Source of the DNA: CAZWSX01 sp964636985
GTDB taxonomy: Bacteria > Planctomycetota > Planctomycetia > Pirellulales > Pirellulaceae
Reading direction: 5' to 3'
Length of the DNA: 64,000 nucleotides
Assembly (NCBI GenBank): GCA_964636985.1
Contig: CAZWSX010000016.1
Location: 1-64,000, forward strand
A program made the position numbers and the translations under genes. Below, piece after piece: positions 1 through 8,566 of this stretch (positions are counted from its first letter, which is position 1; every line of letters starts with the position of its first letter). A model generated the notes under the pieces. The model was not told where the DNA came from and ran no database searches. It worked only from the letters and a program-made list of their open reading frames with translations.

Positions 1-74
1 AGTTCAGGTCGTTTCTTGATGATACAACCTGTCTCATTTACGGGGTCCACCTCTAAGGTTGATTGTTCGAAGGA

Positions 75-1073
75 TCACCTTTTTTGTTCATCAGTCGTTG
101 ACTTGACGCTATTTGGCCGATCAGAACCGATATTGCCGTGATCTTGCGGTGGCATCTTATGCGCTGCATCAATACGTGCGCCGTCGACCCCTTCCTTCTC
201 CGGTTCATTCATTTCCGCCTTTGGGGTCGGCAAGCCGAAAAAAGCTCGGACATAGTCCGCGGTCTCCTGTGCAAACTGGATGAAGAAATCATGCCCGCCC
301 ACCGGGAAGCGTTTTACATCCATTTGCGGATAGCGACGCATCGTCGCATCTAGTTCCGGTGGATAAAAAATCTCGTCCGTCTCACACATGAGCATGCGCT
401 TGGCGTTTCCGTCATTAGTGATTCGAAGTCCAATGAGCGGACGCAAAATGAGCTGGATGTAAGCCAGGAAAGAGGCGTGCCGAAGTGCCCGTGAGGCAGG
501 GCCGTAGACAGACGTCGGTGTCTGCTCGTCAAAAAACCACTCCTTCGTGCGTATGGAGGGGGTTACCAGCGAAAGCACGCTCAGGCAAAACACGGCCCGT
601 GCGAAATCAGACGGGTACCGCCGAAGTATCCGCCACGAACACCTACCCGCTCCTCCTACGGGAATCGGCGCCATAAAGACGGTCGGCCTACGGAGCGTCG
701 GATTCTCTTGCTGCATCTCCTCGCAAAACTGCGCGCCCATCGAATGGCAAACGTAGCCCGTAATCGCTGTATTGATCACAGCTTCAACCGCTTCAACGGC
801 CTTGGCCATGGCTTGCCGATGCCGCTTCATCGTCACGACATTTCGTGCGAAGCAACTTCCCTTGATGCGCTGCTCAAGCATCGCAACATTGAATCCAAAG
901 TGATTGAGGTACCTGATCAGGTGGGGAAAATGTCGTCGCGTGTGGCAAATGCCGTGATGCACTACGAGCCATGGTTTGTTCGCTGGATCGGCGGCGGGAC
1001 AAAGTGTGTAGTAGACATGCAGCCCTCCCTGTTCGAACACCAACACTCGCGGTCGCGAAGAAAAGAATCGCAT
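75..1073 (-). CDS. alpha/beta hydrolase family protein
   Basis: A protein of 332 aa with an alpha/beta-hydrolase layout: an oxyanion-type HHG segment near residue 40, the nucleophile elbow CHSMG with Ser111, an acidic residue in the CETDE segment and a late GGHDFF histidine. No signal peptide or clear membrane helix is seen. The last ~50 residues are polar and probably disordered. The open frame extends 69 codons upstream, but the ATG at 1073 is preceded by GAGG at a good distance and the extension is basic and low in structure, so the inner start is preferred. The substrate is unknown; lipase/esterase-like activity is a family-level inference. It stands alone, divergent from the next gene. 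Confidence 0.7.
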   Translation of the reverse strand: MRFFSSRPRVLVFEQGGLHVYYTLCPAADPANKPWLVVHHGICHTRRHFPHLIRYLNHFGFNVAMLEQRIKGSCFARNVVTMKRHRQAMAKAVEAVEAVINTAITGYVCHSMGAQFCEEMQQENPTLRRPTVFMAPIPVGGAGRCSWRILRRYPSDFARAVFCLSVLSLVTPSIRTKEWFFDEQTPTSVYGPASRALRHASFLAYIQLILRPLIGLRITNDGNAKRMLMCETDEIFYPPELDATMRRYPQMDVKRFPVGGHDFFIQFAQETADYVRAFFGLPTPKAEMNEPEKEGVDGARIDAAHKMPPQDHGNIGSDRPNSVKSTTDEQKR

Positions 1074-1304
1074 GATGACCTCGCGCGGATGAGAAGTCTG
1101 CCGCCATGGCACCAATCGCCTTTGCGGCCGATCGATGCGGCTCATTGTGGAGCTTGGGTAGGGGCTGGGCAAGAGTCTGGCGACGGGGAGTTGAACCGGG
1201 GCATGCAAGAAGGGGGGATCGGCCTTCCTCCGACTGGATTGACGTTCTCCACGGTCCGTCCACAATAGCTTCCGCATCATCGCTCAGGGAAATTGAGGCT
1301 GCCC

Positions 1305-2081
1305 ATGTCGGACACTCCGCACGCCAACGAGTCCCAAGCAACTCCCCCGTATGCGTTGCATTCGCTTCAAGGAGTTGTCGCCGCAACCTTCATAAGCAGC
1401 TTTGTCGGCGCGGGCGTCGTGATGGCCATCAACTTTTGGCGCGTTGGTCGATACGCTGCGGCGCGAAATGCCGTGATCGCCGGCATCCTTGCGACCATCG
1501 CCGTTCTCTTCATCTCGGGCGCCGTGCCCGATGAATTCCACGGTGCTGTTCGGTACGTAGGCATTCCGCTCACGTTGTGGGGCGCTTACGCAGTGGCCGA
1601 CTACTTCCAACGGGAGCTCATCAGTGCGCATAGTGCAGCCGGACGAGAGATTGCATCCGCTTGGTGGTCAGCGGGAATCGGCTGTTTGACGCTGCCAATC
1701 ACAATCATCCTCCTTGGCGCTGTGATTGCGGTTTATGTGTTCCTGTTGCCCGACCTAACTTTTGGAAACAGGGTCACCTTTGGAAACGACGAAATCTATT
1801 ACTCAGGCGAAGCATCAAAGCAAGACGCTCAGAAGCTAGGGAAAGCCCTAACGGACTTGGGTTACTTCCAAGGGAGAGGGGCGTCGGTGCGTGTGGAGGC
1901 GATGGGTGGAACTTATATGGTCTCGTTCGTCGTGAACGAAGGCGTTTGGAACGACGCCGAAATGGTAGACGGATTCAAGGACGTTGCTCAGGAGTTAGTC
2001 CCGCAACCGTTTCCTGCGCCACTGACGATCCAGTTGTGCGACGATCAGTTCCGCGCCATGAAAACGCTTACGATTGAATAG
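1305..2081 (+). CDS. four-TM membrane protein of unknown function
   Basis: A protein of 258 aa that I do not recognise. About four hydrophobic helices fill the first ~155 residues (around 20-45, 55-78, 88-108 and 125-150). A soluble ~95-residue C-terminal domain follows, starting near the FGNDEIYYSGE segment. The ATG at 1305 has GAGG six bases upstream and is preferred over an in-frame TTG at 1293. The topology suggests an inner-membrane protein with a small C-terminal sensory or binding domain, but no motif supports a specific role. It lies between divergent alpha/beta hydrolase and convergent clpC genes. Confidence 0.65.
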   Translation: MSDTPHANESQATPPYALHSLQGVVAATFISSFVGAGVVMAINFWRVGRYAAARNAVIAGILATIAVLFISGAVPDEFHGAVRYVGIPLTLWGAYAVADYFQRELISAHSAAGREIASAWWSAGIGCLTLPITIILLGAVIAVYVFLLPDLTFGNRVTFGNDEIYYSGEASKQDAQKLGKALTDLGYFQGRGASVRVEAMGGTYMVSFVVNEGVWNDAEMVDGFKDVAQELVPQPFPAPLTIQLCDDQFRAMKTLTIE

Positions 2082-2114
2082 AAAGCGTCTTCTCGCGCGA
2101 GCCCGGACGGTTGC

Positions 2115-2142
2115 CTTCGCCGGACAGGATTGTCCGGCCTAC
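2115..2142. repeat. palindromic intergenic repeat, family A
   Basis: CTTCGCCGGACAGGATTGTC followed by CGGCCTAC. The core CCGGACA-GGAT-TGTCCGG is a near-perfect palindrome. The same element occurs in the other orientation at 11031-11058 and 56896-56920, and a decayed copy lies at 57005-57024. It sits between the convergent genes at 1305 and 2214. Confidence 0.8.
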
Positions 2143-2153
2143 TTCTGCGCACG

Positions 2154-2186
2154 AAAAAACCCGTCGTGATTTTCACGACAGGTTTT
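2154..2186 (-). terminator. Rho-independent terminator of clpC
   Basis: Read on the minus strand, an A-rich lead is followed by a stem of about 12 base pairs (core GTCGTGA / TCACGAC with flanking CC/GG and one G-U pair), a loop of ~3-4 A, and a run of six T. It lies ~30 bases after the clpC stop codon. Confidence 0.85.
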
Positions 2187-2213
2187 CGTTGGTTCAGCGA
2201 GTAGCACTAAGTG

Positions 2214-4814
2214 TTACTTCGCGCCGGCTTCGGCCGGCGTTTCCGTTTTTGGTTCGTCGACGACCAACCCCTTGAAGTCGAGTCGCAGGAACTTCGGCTT
2301 CTTTCCTTCGGGAACCGGAGCCTCGTCCTTGATCGCGTCGACCACGATCTTGTTCTTGCCGTTGAACTCGCCCTTGAGCAGTTCCTCGGCCAGCGGGTCT
2401 TCGATGTAGTTCTCGATCGCGCGGCGAAGCGGACGAGCACCCATGTCGAGGTTCGAACCCTTGCCGATCAGGAACGTCTTGGCGTCGTCGGTCAGTTCGA
2501 GCGTGATGCCACGCTCGCCTAAACGTTGACGAACCTTGGCCAGTTCGTATTCGACAATGTTCTTGAGGTCGTCCGGAATCAGGTGGCGGAACACGATCAC
2601 GTCATCCAAGCGGCCGATGAACTCGGGACGGAAGACGCGTTCGATGTGTTCCATCACGCGGCTCTTCATGTCTTCGTAGTTGGCATCGTCCGTGCCCGAC
2701 TGGGCTTGGTAACCGAATCGCGATTCGTTCTTGATCGCTTCGGCACCGGCGTTCGTCGTCATGATGATGATGGTGTTCCGGAAGTCGACGTGACGGCCGA
2801 AGCTGTCGGTCAAGCGTCCTTCTTCCATCATCTGCAGGAACATGTTGAACACGTCCGGGTGAGCCTTTTCGATTTCGTCGAACAGGACCACGCTGTACGG
2901 GCGGCGACGGATCTTTTCCGTGAGCTGGCCGCCTTCTTCGTAACCGACGTAACCGGGAGGAGCCCCGATCAAGCGGCTGATGTTGTGCTTCTCTTGGTAC
3001 TCGCTCATGTCGATGTGGACGAGCGCGTCGGAGTCGCCGAACATGAATTCAGCGAGCGCCTTGGCGAGCAACGTCTTACCGACACCCGTCGGACCAGCGA
3101 ATACGAACATCCCGATCGGCCGCTTGGGGTCTTTGAGACCGCTGCGGCTGCGGCGAACGGCCTTGCTGACGGCCTTGAGGGCGTCAACCTGGCCGATCAC
3201 GCGCTTGCGGAGTTCGTCTTCCATCTTGGTCAAGCGAGCGCTGTCTTCGGTGCTCAAGCGAGTGACGGGAATGCCCGTCATCTTCGAGACCACTTCGGCG
3301 ATGATTTCATCGTCGACCACGCCGTCGGCTTCGCGCGATTTCTCACGCCAGTCGCGGATGATGTTGTCCTTCTTCTTCTTGAGCTTTTCCGATTGATCGC
3401 GGAGAGCAGCGGCCTTTTCAAAGTCTTGATTGGCGACCGCTTCTTCCTTTTCCTTCGTCAGACGCTCGACTTCGTCGTCGATGTCCTTGAGGTCGGGTGG
3501 ACGATTCATCGCACGCAGCCGCACGCGAGCACCGGCTTCGTCGATCACGTCGATCGACTTGTCAGGCTGGCAACGGGCGGAGATATAGCGATCCGACATT
3601 TCGACTGCTTGCACGATCGCTTCGTCGGTGTAGCTGACGCGGTGATGCTCGGCGTACTTGTCGCGGAGCCCCTTCAAAATGGCGACCGTTTCGTCCTTGG
3701 ATGGCGGGTCGACAATGATGTCCTGGAACCGGCGAGCCAAGGCGTTGTCTTTCTCGATGTATTTTCGATATTCATCGAGCGTGGTGGCTCCAATGCATTG
3801 GATTTCGCCGCGAGCTAGCGCGGGCTTCAGGACGTTAGCGGCGTCGATGGCGCCTTCGGCACCGCCCGCACCCACCAGCGTGTGTAACTCGTCGATGAAC
3901 AAGATCGTGTTGCGGGCACGACGAACTTCGTTCATCACGGCCTTGATCCGCTCTTCGAATTGACCACGGTACTTGGTGCCAGCGACCATCATGGCGAGGT
4001 CGAGGACGACGATTCGCTTGTCGGCCAGGATGTCGGGAACTTGTCCGTTCACCACGCGTTGAGCGAAGCCTTCGACAATCGCCGTTTTACCGACGCCAGC
4101 TTCACCCAGTAGCACGGGGTTGTTCTTGGTGCGGCGGCAAAGGACTTGCGTGGCGCGTTCGATTTCTCGTTCGCGGCCGATCACGGGATCGAGCTTGCCT
4201 TGGCGAGCCAGTTCGGTCAGGTCGCGGCCGAAGCTATCCAAAGCCGGCGTCTTGCTCTTGCCCGACTTGCCGGAGGGTTCCGAAGAGCCACCGCCAGAGC
4301 CCGACGAGCTGCCGCTGCTTTCGCGTCCGCCGGAGCCTTCGCGTCCACCGCGTTCGCCGCCCTCGCTTCCTTCCAGGCCGTGGCCCAGCAGGTTGAGGAC
4401 TTCTTCGCGGACTTCTTCCAGCTTGAGGCCGAGGTTCACCAGCACTTGCGCGGCGACCCCTTCTTGCTCACGGAGCAGGCCGAGCAGGATGTGTTCGGTG
4501 CCGACGTAGTTGTGGTTCAGATTCCGCGCCTCTTCCATCGAGAACTCGATGACCTTCTTGGCGCGAGGCGTGTGCGGGAGCTTGCCCATGGTGACCATCT
4601 CGGGGCCACTTTGGACGAGGCGCTCCACTTCCATCCGAATGCGGCGGAGGTCGACGTCGAGGTTCTTAAGAACGTTCGCGGCGACGCCACTACCTTCTTT
4701 CACCAGACCCAGCAGGATGTGCTCGGTCCCGATGTATTCGTGGTTAAAGCGCTGGGCCTCTTGATTGGCCAGTTGCATCACTTTGCGGGCGCGGTCGGTA
4801 AATCGCTCGTACAT
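2214..4814 (-). CDS. clpC: ATP-dependent Clp protease ATP-binding subunit ClpC
   Basis: An AAA+ unfoldase of 866 aa that feeds substrates to ClpP in the cytoplasm. The order is: double Clp_N repeat (~1-145, GTEHILLGL seen twice); a Ser/Gly-rich linker (~149-190); first AAA+ module with Walker A GEAGVGKT (~238) and Walker B LFIDE (~306); a UVR-type coiled segment (~447-482), which marks ClpC rather than ClpB; and a second AAA+ module with Walker A GPTGVGKT (~574). The tail is charged and proline-rich. The start is ATG at 4814, right after an in-frame GTG, with a GGAAGAAAG purine stretch upstream. A good terminator follows. The linker is longer and more Gly/Ser-rich than in typical ClpC proteins. 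Confidence 0.97.
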   Translation of the reverse strand: MYERFTDRARKVMQLANQEAQRFNHEYIGTEHILLGLVKEGSGVAANVLKNLDVDLRRIRMEVERLVQSGPEMVTMGKLPHTPRAKKVIEFSMEEARNLNHNYVGTEHILLGLLREQEGVAAQVLVNLGLKLEEVREEVLNLLGHGLEGSEGGERGGREGSGGRESSGSSSGSGGGSSEPSGKSGKSKTPALDSFGRDLTELARQGKLDPVIGREREIERATQVLCRRTKNNPVLLGEAGVGKTAIVEGFAQRVVNGQVPDILADKRIVVLDLAMMVAGTKYRGQFEERIKAVMNEVRRARNTILFIDELHTLVGAGGAEGAIDAANVLKPALARGEIQCIGATTLDEYRKYIEKDNALARRFQDIIVDPPSKDETVAILKGLRDKYAEHHRVSYTDEAIVQAVEMSDRYISARCQPDKSIDVIDEAGARVRLRAMNRPPDLKDIDDEVERLTKEKEEAVANQDFEKAAALRDQSEKLKKKKDNIIRDWREKSREADGVVDDEIIAEVVSKMTGIPVTRLSTEDSARLTKMEDELRKRVIGQVDALKAVSKAVRRSRSGLKDPKRPIGMFVFAGPTGVGKTLLAKALAEFMFGDSDALVHIDMSEYQEKHNISRLIGAPPGYVGYEEGGQLTEKIRRRPYSVVLFDEIEKAHPDVFNMFLQMMEEGRLTDSFGRHVDFRNTIIIMTTNAGAEAIKNESRFGYQAQSGTDDANYEDMKSRVMEHIERVFRPEFIGRLDDVIVFRHLIPDDLKNIVEYELAKVRQRLGERGITLELTDDAKTFLIGKGSNLDMGARPLRRAIENYIEDPLAEELLKGEFNGKNKIVVDAIKDEAPVPEGKKPKFLRLDFKGLVVDEPKTETPAEAGAK

Positions 4815-5017
4815 CACTTTCTTCCCATGGGTTGGGCGCTGTTCACGGCTGTCGCCAGATGTTCAGCGTTTTTTGCCTAGTCGTTCTTTGCTTCCCTAGT
4901 TGCAAGTCCGGACGCGCTGTCTTAGCTCGTTCGTCGATTCGTCACTCTATCGTTGTCGTTTCTACTTGAGTCACTTGTCGTACCCCCCTTTTGATGTCGC
5001 TATTGTCGGGAAGGTAC
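4815..5017. other. upstream region of clpC, no clear signals
   Basis: ~200 bases between the TPR-like membrane gene and clpC on the minus strand. No CtsR-like operator, hairpin or strong promoter box could be recognised by eye. Confidence 0.4.
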
Positions 5018-5620
5018 TTACGCAACTGCTTCCAAAGGAGAGGGCTGGGCGTCACTATCGAGGAGTCGAACGATCCTTGCTCGTTCGTCTCGAATCTCCC
5101 ACCACCACCGTTGAGAGCCGTCGATCTTTTCTAAACAATCCAACTCGCGGCGAGCATCATCGTATCGCTGCGCTTGGCGCTGCGTGGTCGCCAAGAGGAG
5201 CCGAGCTTCGATGTCGCGCGGAGTTCGTTTGAGCAGCTGATTCAAATGCCTTTCGCACTCGACCCAGTCGCCCTTTAAGTATTCGAGTTGAGCTTCACAA
5301 AACAAGGCGGCATCGGCGGTGCGCGCCGTGGCCCTATGAAGTGAGGTCAATTCCTGGACGGCATGCCAAAAGCTGCCGCCCCAAAAACATAGCACCAGCG
5401 TCCAACCAAGAATCGGAATCAGCCATCCGGAGGGTTCTGTTCTTGCGACGCCTGGCCACATCCACGTTACAGCCAGCATTCCGTTGAGTAGCAAAGCGAA
5501 AACAACGGCGATTCCGAGCGCCGTAATGTCGCCCAATAACCACAAACGGGATAATCCGGGCCACAGGCACGTTGCATACAATCGGAATGGCACGAAACAC
5601 CTCATTGCTCGACGTCCCAT
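5018..5620 (-). CDS. membrane-anchored TPR-like protein
   Basis: A protein of 200 aa. Two hydrophobic segments (~30-55 and ~66-85) are followed by a soluble C-terminal part (~95-185) with a TPR-like helical repeat pattern (EYLKGDWVECERHLNQLL, then LLLATTQRQAQRYDDARREL). The TPR half probably faces the cytoplasm or periplasm as a protein-interaction platform. No enzyme motif is seen. The start is uncertain: ATG at 5620 or 5605, neither with a strong ribosome site. It lies upstream of clpC on the same strand with a ~200-base gap, so co-transcription is possible but not shown. Confidence 0.65.
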   Translation of the reverse strand: MGRRAMRCFVPFRLYATCLWPGLSRLWLLGDITALGIAVVFALLLNGMLAVTWMWPGVARTEPSGWLIPILGWTLVLCFWGGSFWHAVQELTSLHRATARTADAALFCEAQLEYLKGDWVECERHLNQLLKRTPRDIEARLLLATTQRQAQRYDDARRELDCLEKIDGSQRWWWEIRDERARIVRLLDSDAQPSPLEAVA

Positions 5621-5871
5621 CGCGAGACTGCTATCAGTCGGGCGAAATGGTGGGGAGCGACCCCCTCCGGGCGAAGTGTATCGTGTTCCAATTAATTGCT
5701 ACAAGGCAACTTACGTCGATCGAACCACCACGCGATGACTCCCGCCGCCAAGGCATAGGCATGCCAAATCGGCCGAAAACCAACTCGCGGGGCCTATAAA
5801 TGGCAACTATCGTGCCATACGTCGATTGCACCAGCCGTTACCAGAAGCCGGCCTGAGGACCCAATTGCCCC

Positions 5872-6924
5872 ATGAATGCCGAATCTCTTTCACTTTGGCG
5901 AATCCTCGATGCCAACGCCAACCGCGCGGGCGAGGGTTTGCGAGTGATCGAGGAATACTGGCGTTTTGCATTAGATGACGAAATCGCCTCGCGTGCGATC
6001 AAGGAATTACGGCACGATTTTTCCCAAATCATCCTGCGACTCGATACTTCCAAAAGGCTTGCTGCCCGGGACACGTTGGGGGACGTCGGGACCCATGTTG
6101 CGACGGCCAACGAATACACACGGGCCGATTTGTCGGCCGTATTGGCAGCCAATTGGGAACGCGTTCACCAGTCGCTGCGGGTGCTGGAAGAGTATGGAAA
6201 AGTAGTCGATGACACTTGGCCCCGGCAGGTCGAAGTCCTTCGCTATCGTGCCTACACATTGGCCAAGATGGGGAGCGGAATTGATGGCAGCCGGAAACGC
6301 CTGGCCGATGCACATCTTTATCTTCTGATCGACGGCGGCGCTACGGAGGCCGACTTTGAGCAAAAGCTGGAGCTGGCGCTCCAGATGCCGGCCGACGTGC
6401 TGCAACTGCGCGACAAACAACTCGACGACCGAACACTGCTCGCTCGTGCGCGAACACTTCGAAAACGGACGGCCGGAACGAAGACGTTGGCGATTATCAA
6501 CGATCGGCCCGATATCGCAGCGCTAAGCCAGGCCGATGGCGTTCATGTTGGGCAAGACGAACTCTCGGTGGCTGATGCCAGGAGAATTGTTGGCGCGTCG
6601 GCTTTCGTTGGCGTATCGACTCACACTAGCGAGCAAGTCCGCCAGGCCGTACTTGAGGGGGCCGACTACATCGGCTGCGGCCCGACGTTCCCATCGTCGA
6701 CCAAGTCGTTTGCCGAGTTTCCCGGCGTCGATTTTCTAAGCTGGGTGGCCGCCAACACTTCGCTGCCGGCCTTCGCAATCGGCGGGATCACCCTCGAACG
6801 AATCGACGAGGTCATGGCGACTGGCTTTCGCCGCGTCGCTGTTTCCGGCGGAGTTTGGAATGCGGCCGATCCATTGGCGACGGGCAAGCTCATCCGAGAA
6901 AAGCTCGCTGCTAAGCCCGCTTAG
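5872..6924 (+). CDS. thiE: bifunctional ThiD2-ThiE: HMP-P kinase domain and thiamine phosphate synthase
   Basis: A protein of 350 aa with two domains. Residues ~1-130 carry the ThiD2 signature RILDANANRAGEGLRVIEEY and a second LRVLEEYGKV motif; ThiD2 (Pfam family) is described as an alternative HMP-phosphate kinase. Residues ~145-350 form a ThiE TIM barrel with VLQLRDKQ, IINDRPDIA, DGVHVGQDEL, a phosphate-binding GPTFPSSTK and AIGGIT. The product would couple HMP-PP and THZ-P to thiamine phosphate. The size exceeds stand-alone ThiE (~210 aa) because of the fusion. No TPP riboswitch is recognisable upstream. The stop overlaps the stop of the next, convergent gene by four bases. Confidence 0.93.
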   Translation: MNAESLSLWRILDANANRAGEGLRVIEEYWRFALDDEIASRAIKELRHDFSQIILRLDTSKRLAARDTLGDVGTHVATANEYTRADLSAVLAANWERVHQSLRVLEEYGKVVDDTWPRQVEVLRYRAYTLAKMGSGIDGSRKRLADAHLYLLIDGGATEADFEQKLELALQMPADVLQLRDKQLDDRTLLARARTLRKRTAGTKTLAIINDRPDIAALSQADGVHVGQDELSVADARRIVGASAFVGVSTHTSEQVRQAVLEGADYIGCGPTFPSSTKSFAEFPGVDFLSWVAANTSLPAFAIGGITLERIDEVMATGFRRVAVSGGVWNAADPLATGKLIREKLAAKPA

Positions 6925-7574
6925 CCTTCAAGCTTGTGCAGGGCTGCGTGCACCATGTCGTGCATCTCGCCGACGAAGTAGGTGTCGTAGCCGACCCACA
7001 TCGCCGTAATCTTGCCTTGCGGGTCGAGCATGATGGTTGTGGGAAAGTAGAAACCAGGCTGCATCGAGACTTTTTGCACGCCTTTGATGGTGTTGTGCGA
7101 GGGGTCGGTAAACACCCGGACGTCGTACCCCTTGGAAACCAGCAGTTCTCGGGTCGCGCTGGTGTGTTCGGGCGAGTCGTCGCTCCCGTCTTGCGCGCAG
7201 GAGACGAAGATCATCTGGAAGTTTTTGTCGTCGCGATGGTGATCCACCATGTGGACGAGTTCCGGGAACTCCTGAAGACATGGCGGGCACCAAGGCCCCC
7301 AGAAGTTGATCAGGGTCACTTTTCCCTTGAGGTCCTCCAGCGTGAACGGCGCATCCTTGACCTCCAGCGGTTTGAGATCGATGACCTCGAGCTTCTTTCC
7401 GACCGCGGGATGAGAAGGCCCCATTCCATCGCTTTTGCGCCTCTCGAACATTCCGAACAAGAAGGCGACAATGGCAGCAGCAACGATCAGGACGCCAATT
7501 GCCAGCCAACCTTCCCAGCTCCCTTTGGCAGGTGGCGGCGGCGGTGGTTCCGATTCCGTGAATCCCTTATCCAT
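6921..7574 (-). CDS. membrane-anchored TlpA-like thioredoxin-fold protein
   Basis: A protein of 217 aa. A proline-rich start is followed by one membrane helix (~17-38, GWLAIGVLIVAAAIVAFLF) and then a periplasmic thioredoxin-like domain with the redox motif WCPPC in the segment WGPWCPPC and the cis-Pro region QPGFYFPTTIML. This fits the TlpA/ResA family of extracytoplasmic thiol-disulfide oxidoreductases. The ATG at 7574 is chosen because it places the helix near the N terminus; an upstream extension of 26 codons is unlikely. It is divergent from the CYTH gene. The redox partner is unknown. Confidence 0.85.
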   Translation of the reverse strand: MDKGFTESEPPPPPPAKGSWEGWLAIGVLIVAAAIVAFLFGMFERRKSDGMGPSHPAVGKKLEVIDLKPLEVKDAPFTLEDLKGKVTLINFWGPWCPPCLQEFPELVHMVDHHRDDKNFQMIFVSCAQDGSDDSPEHTSATRELLVSKGYDVRVFTDPSHNTIKGVQKVSMQPGFYFPTTIMLDPQGKITAMWVGYDTYFVGEMHDMVHAALHKLEG

Positions 7575-7700
7575 TTGACGTGGCTCTTTGTGTTGTTGGA
7601 GTGGAAACAACCACCAAAAAACTGCCCGCTGACGGGCGCGATGGCACGACATGTGCAGCGAAAATACTGCTAATTAGTCTAACTCAACAAGGAATCGGCC

Positions 7701-8255
7701 ATGTACGAAGTTGAGCAGAAGTTCCGCGTCGGCGATCCAGTAACTTTTCGGAAACACTTGGAAACTCTTGGTGCCAAGTTCGACTCCCCACTCTATCAGC
7801 GCGATTTGTACTTGGCGCACCCAAGCCGCAACTTTCGCGAGACTGACGAGGCGTTTCGCATTCGGCGTGATGGGGAAGGGCTGGCAATCACCTACAAAGG
7901 CCCCAAAATCGATAAGACGTCCAAGACTCGCCTCGAAATCGAGATCCCGCTTGTTCTCAAACGTCCAGACGGCGGCGACTCGTATTTGCTTGCCCAGGAG
8001 ATGTTCGGTCACCTCGGTTTCCAACCTGTCAGGGAGGTGGTCAAGCAGCGCATCCCAGGAAGTATTGGGTGGGAGAACGAACGATTGCTGCTCGCTCTCG
8101 ACCACGTCGAAGGATTGGGAGACTTCGTCGAGATCGAAATTCTATCGTCGACCGAAGAACTAACGGCCAAACGCACCATCCTGCTCGCGTTCGCCAAGAC
8201 GCTGAACCTTGGCGAGCCCGAACTTCGCGGTTATCTCGATTTGCTCCTCGCTTAG
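7701..8255 (+). CDS. cyaB: CYTH domain protein, class IV adenylate cyclase/triphosphatase family
   Basis: A protein of 184 aa covering the whole CYTH tunnel fold. The diagnostic ExExK motif is present at the N terminus (EVEQKF), followed by paired basic and acidic strands (FRIRRDGEGLAITYKGPK, RLEIEIPL, and a late LGDFVEIEI). This fits the CyaB-like clade (class IV adenylate cyclase), although many members are triphosphatases, so substrate assignment is uncertain. The length is typical. It stands alone, divergent from the TlpA-like gene, and is followed by an intergenic palindromic repeat. Confidence 0.85.
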   Translation: MYEVEQKFRVGDPVTFRKHLETLGAKFDSPLYQRDLYLAHPSRNFRETDEAFRIRRDGEGLAITYKGPKIDKTSKTRLEIEIPLVLKRPDGGDSYLLAQEMFGHLGFQPVREVVKQRIPGSIGWENERLLLALDHVEGLGDFVEIEILSSTEELTAKRTILLAFAKTLNLGEPELRGYLDLLLA

Positions 8256-8260
8256 TTATT

Positions 8261-8315
8261 CTGCGTAGGCCCGATAGGGCCGACATATCTGAGCCGGCGG
8301 CGTCAGCCGCCGGTC
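8261..8315. repeat. double-hairpin intergenic element
   Basis: Two adjacent inverted repeats: GGCCC-GATA-GGGCC (8268-8281) and CCGGCGGC-GTCA-GCCGCCGG (8294-8313), directly after the CYTH gene. The second stem is perfect over eight G/C pairs. No T tract follows, so a terminator role is uncertain. The rest of the 310-base gap up to 8566 holds no gene I can support. Confidence 0.7.
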
Positions 8316-8566
8316 CCGATTTTCCGACAATTCAAAGGCCCGCAGGTGCCGACAGAAACCAACCCTGCTTCATCTGTCGGGCCATTCGGCCCTCAATTAC
8401 CGATCATTCGGCTTTTATGCCTTCGGTTTCACCTGTAATCGCCACGCTTTTGGTCTATTCTTGAAAGAGGGAATGACATCCCGGCCACTAGGCTCTTCTT
8501 AATGGGGCCGCCAGCCGCTCATTCCTTGGGGCCGTTCTCCAAGTTCGACTTGGATCGAGGTGAAAG

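Noticed and set aside
1..74. End of an upstream gene at the left window edge
   Set aside because: No frame shows coding pattern or a motif over these 74 bases.
2526..3818. Long plus-strand open frame opposite clpC
   Set aside because: It is the complement of a high-GC ClpC gene; its protein is low-complexity, rich in His, Val, Asp and Leu, and has no motif or ribosome site.
5621..5871. TPP riboswitch upstream of thiE
   Set aside because: The conserved CUGAGA and related core segments are not present in the expected order.
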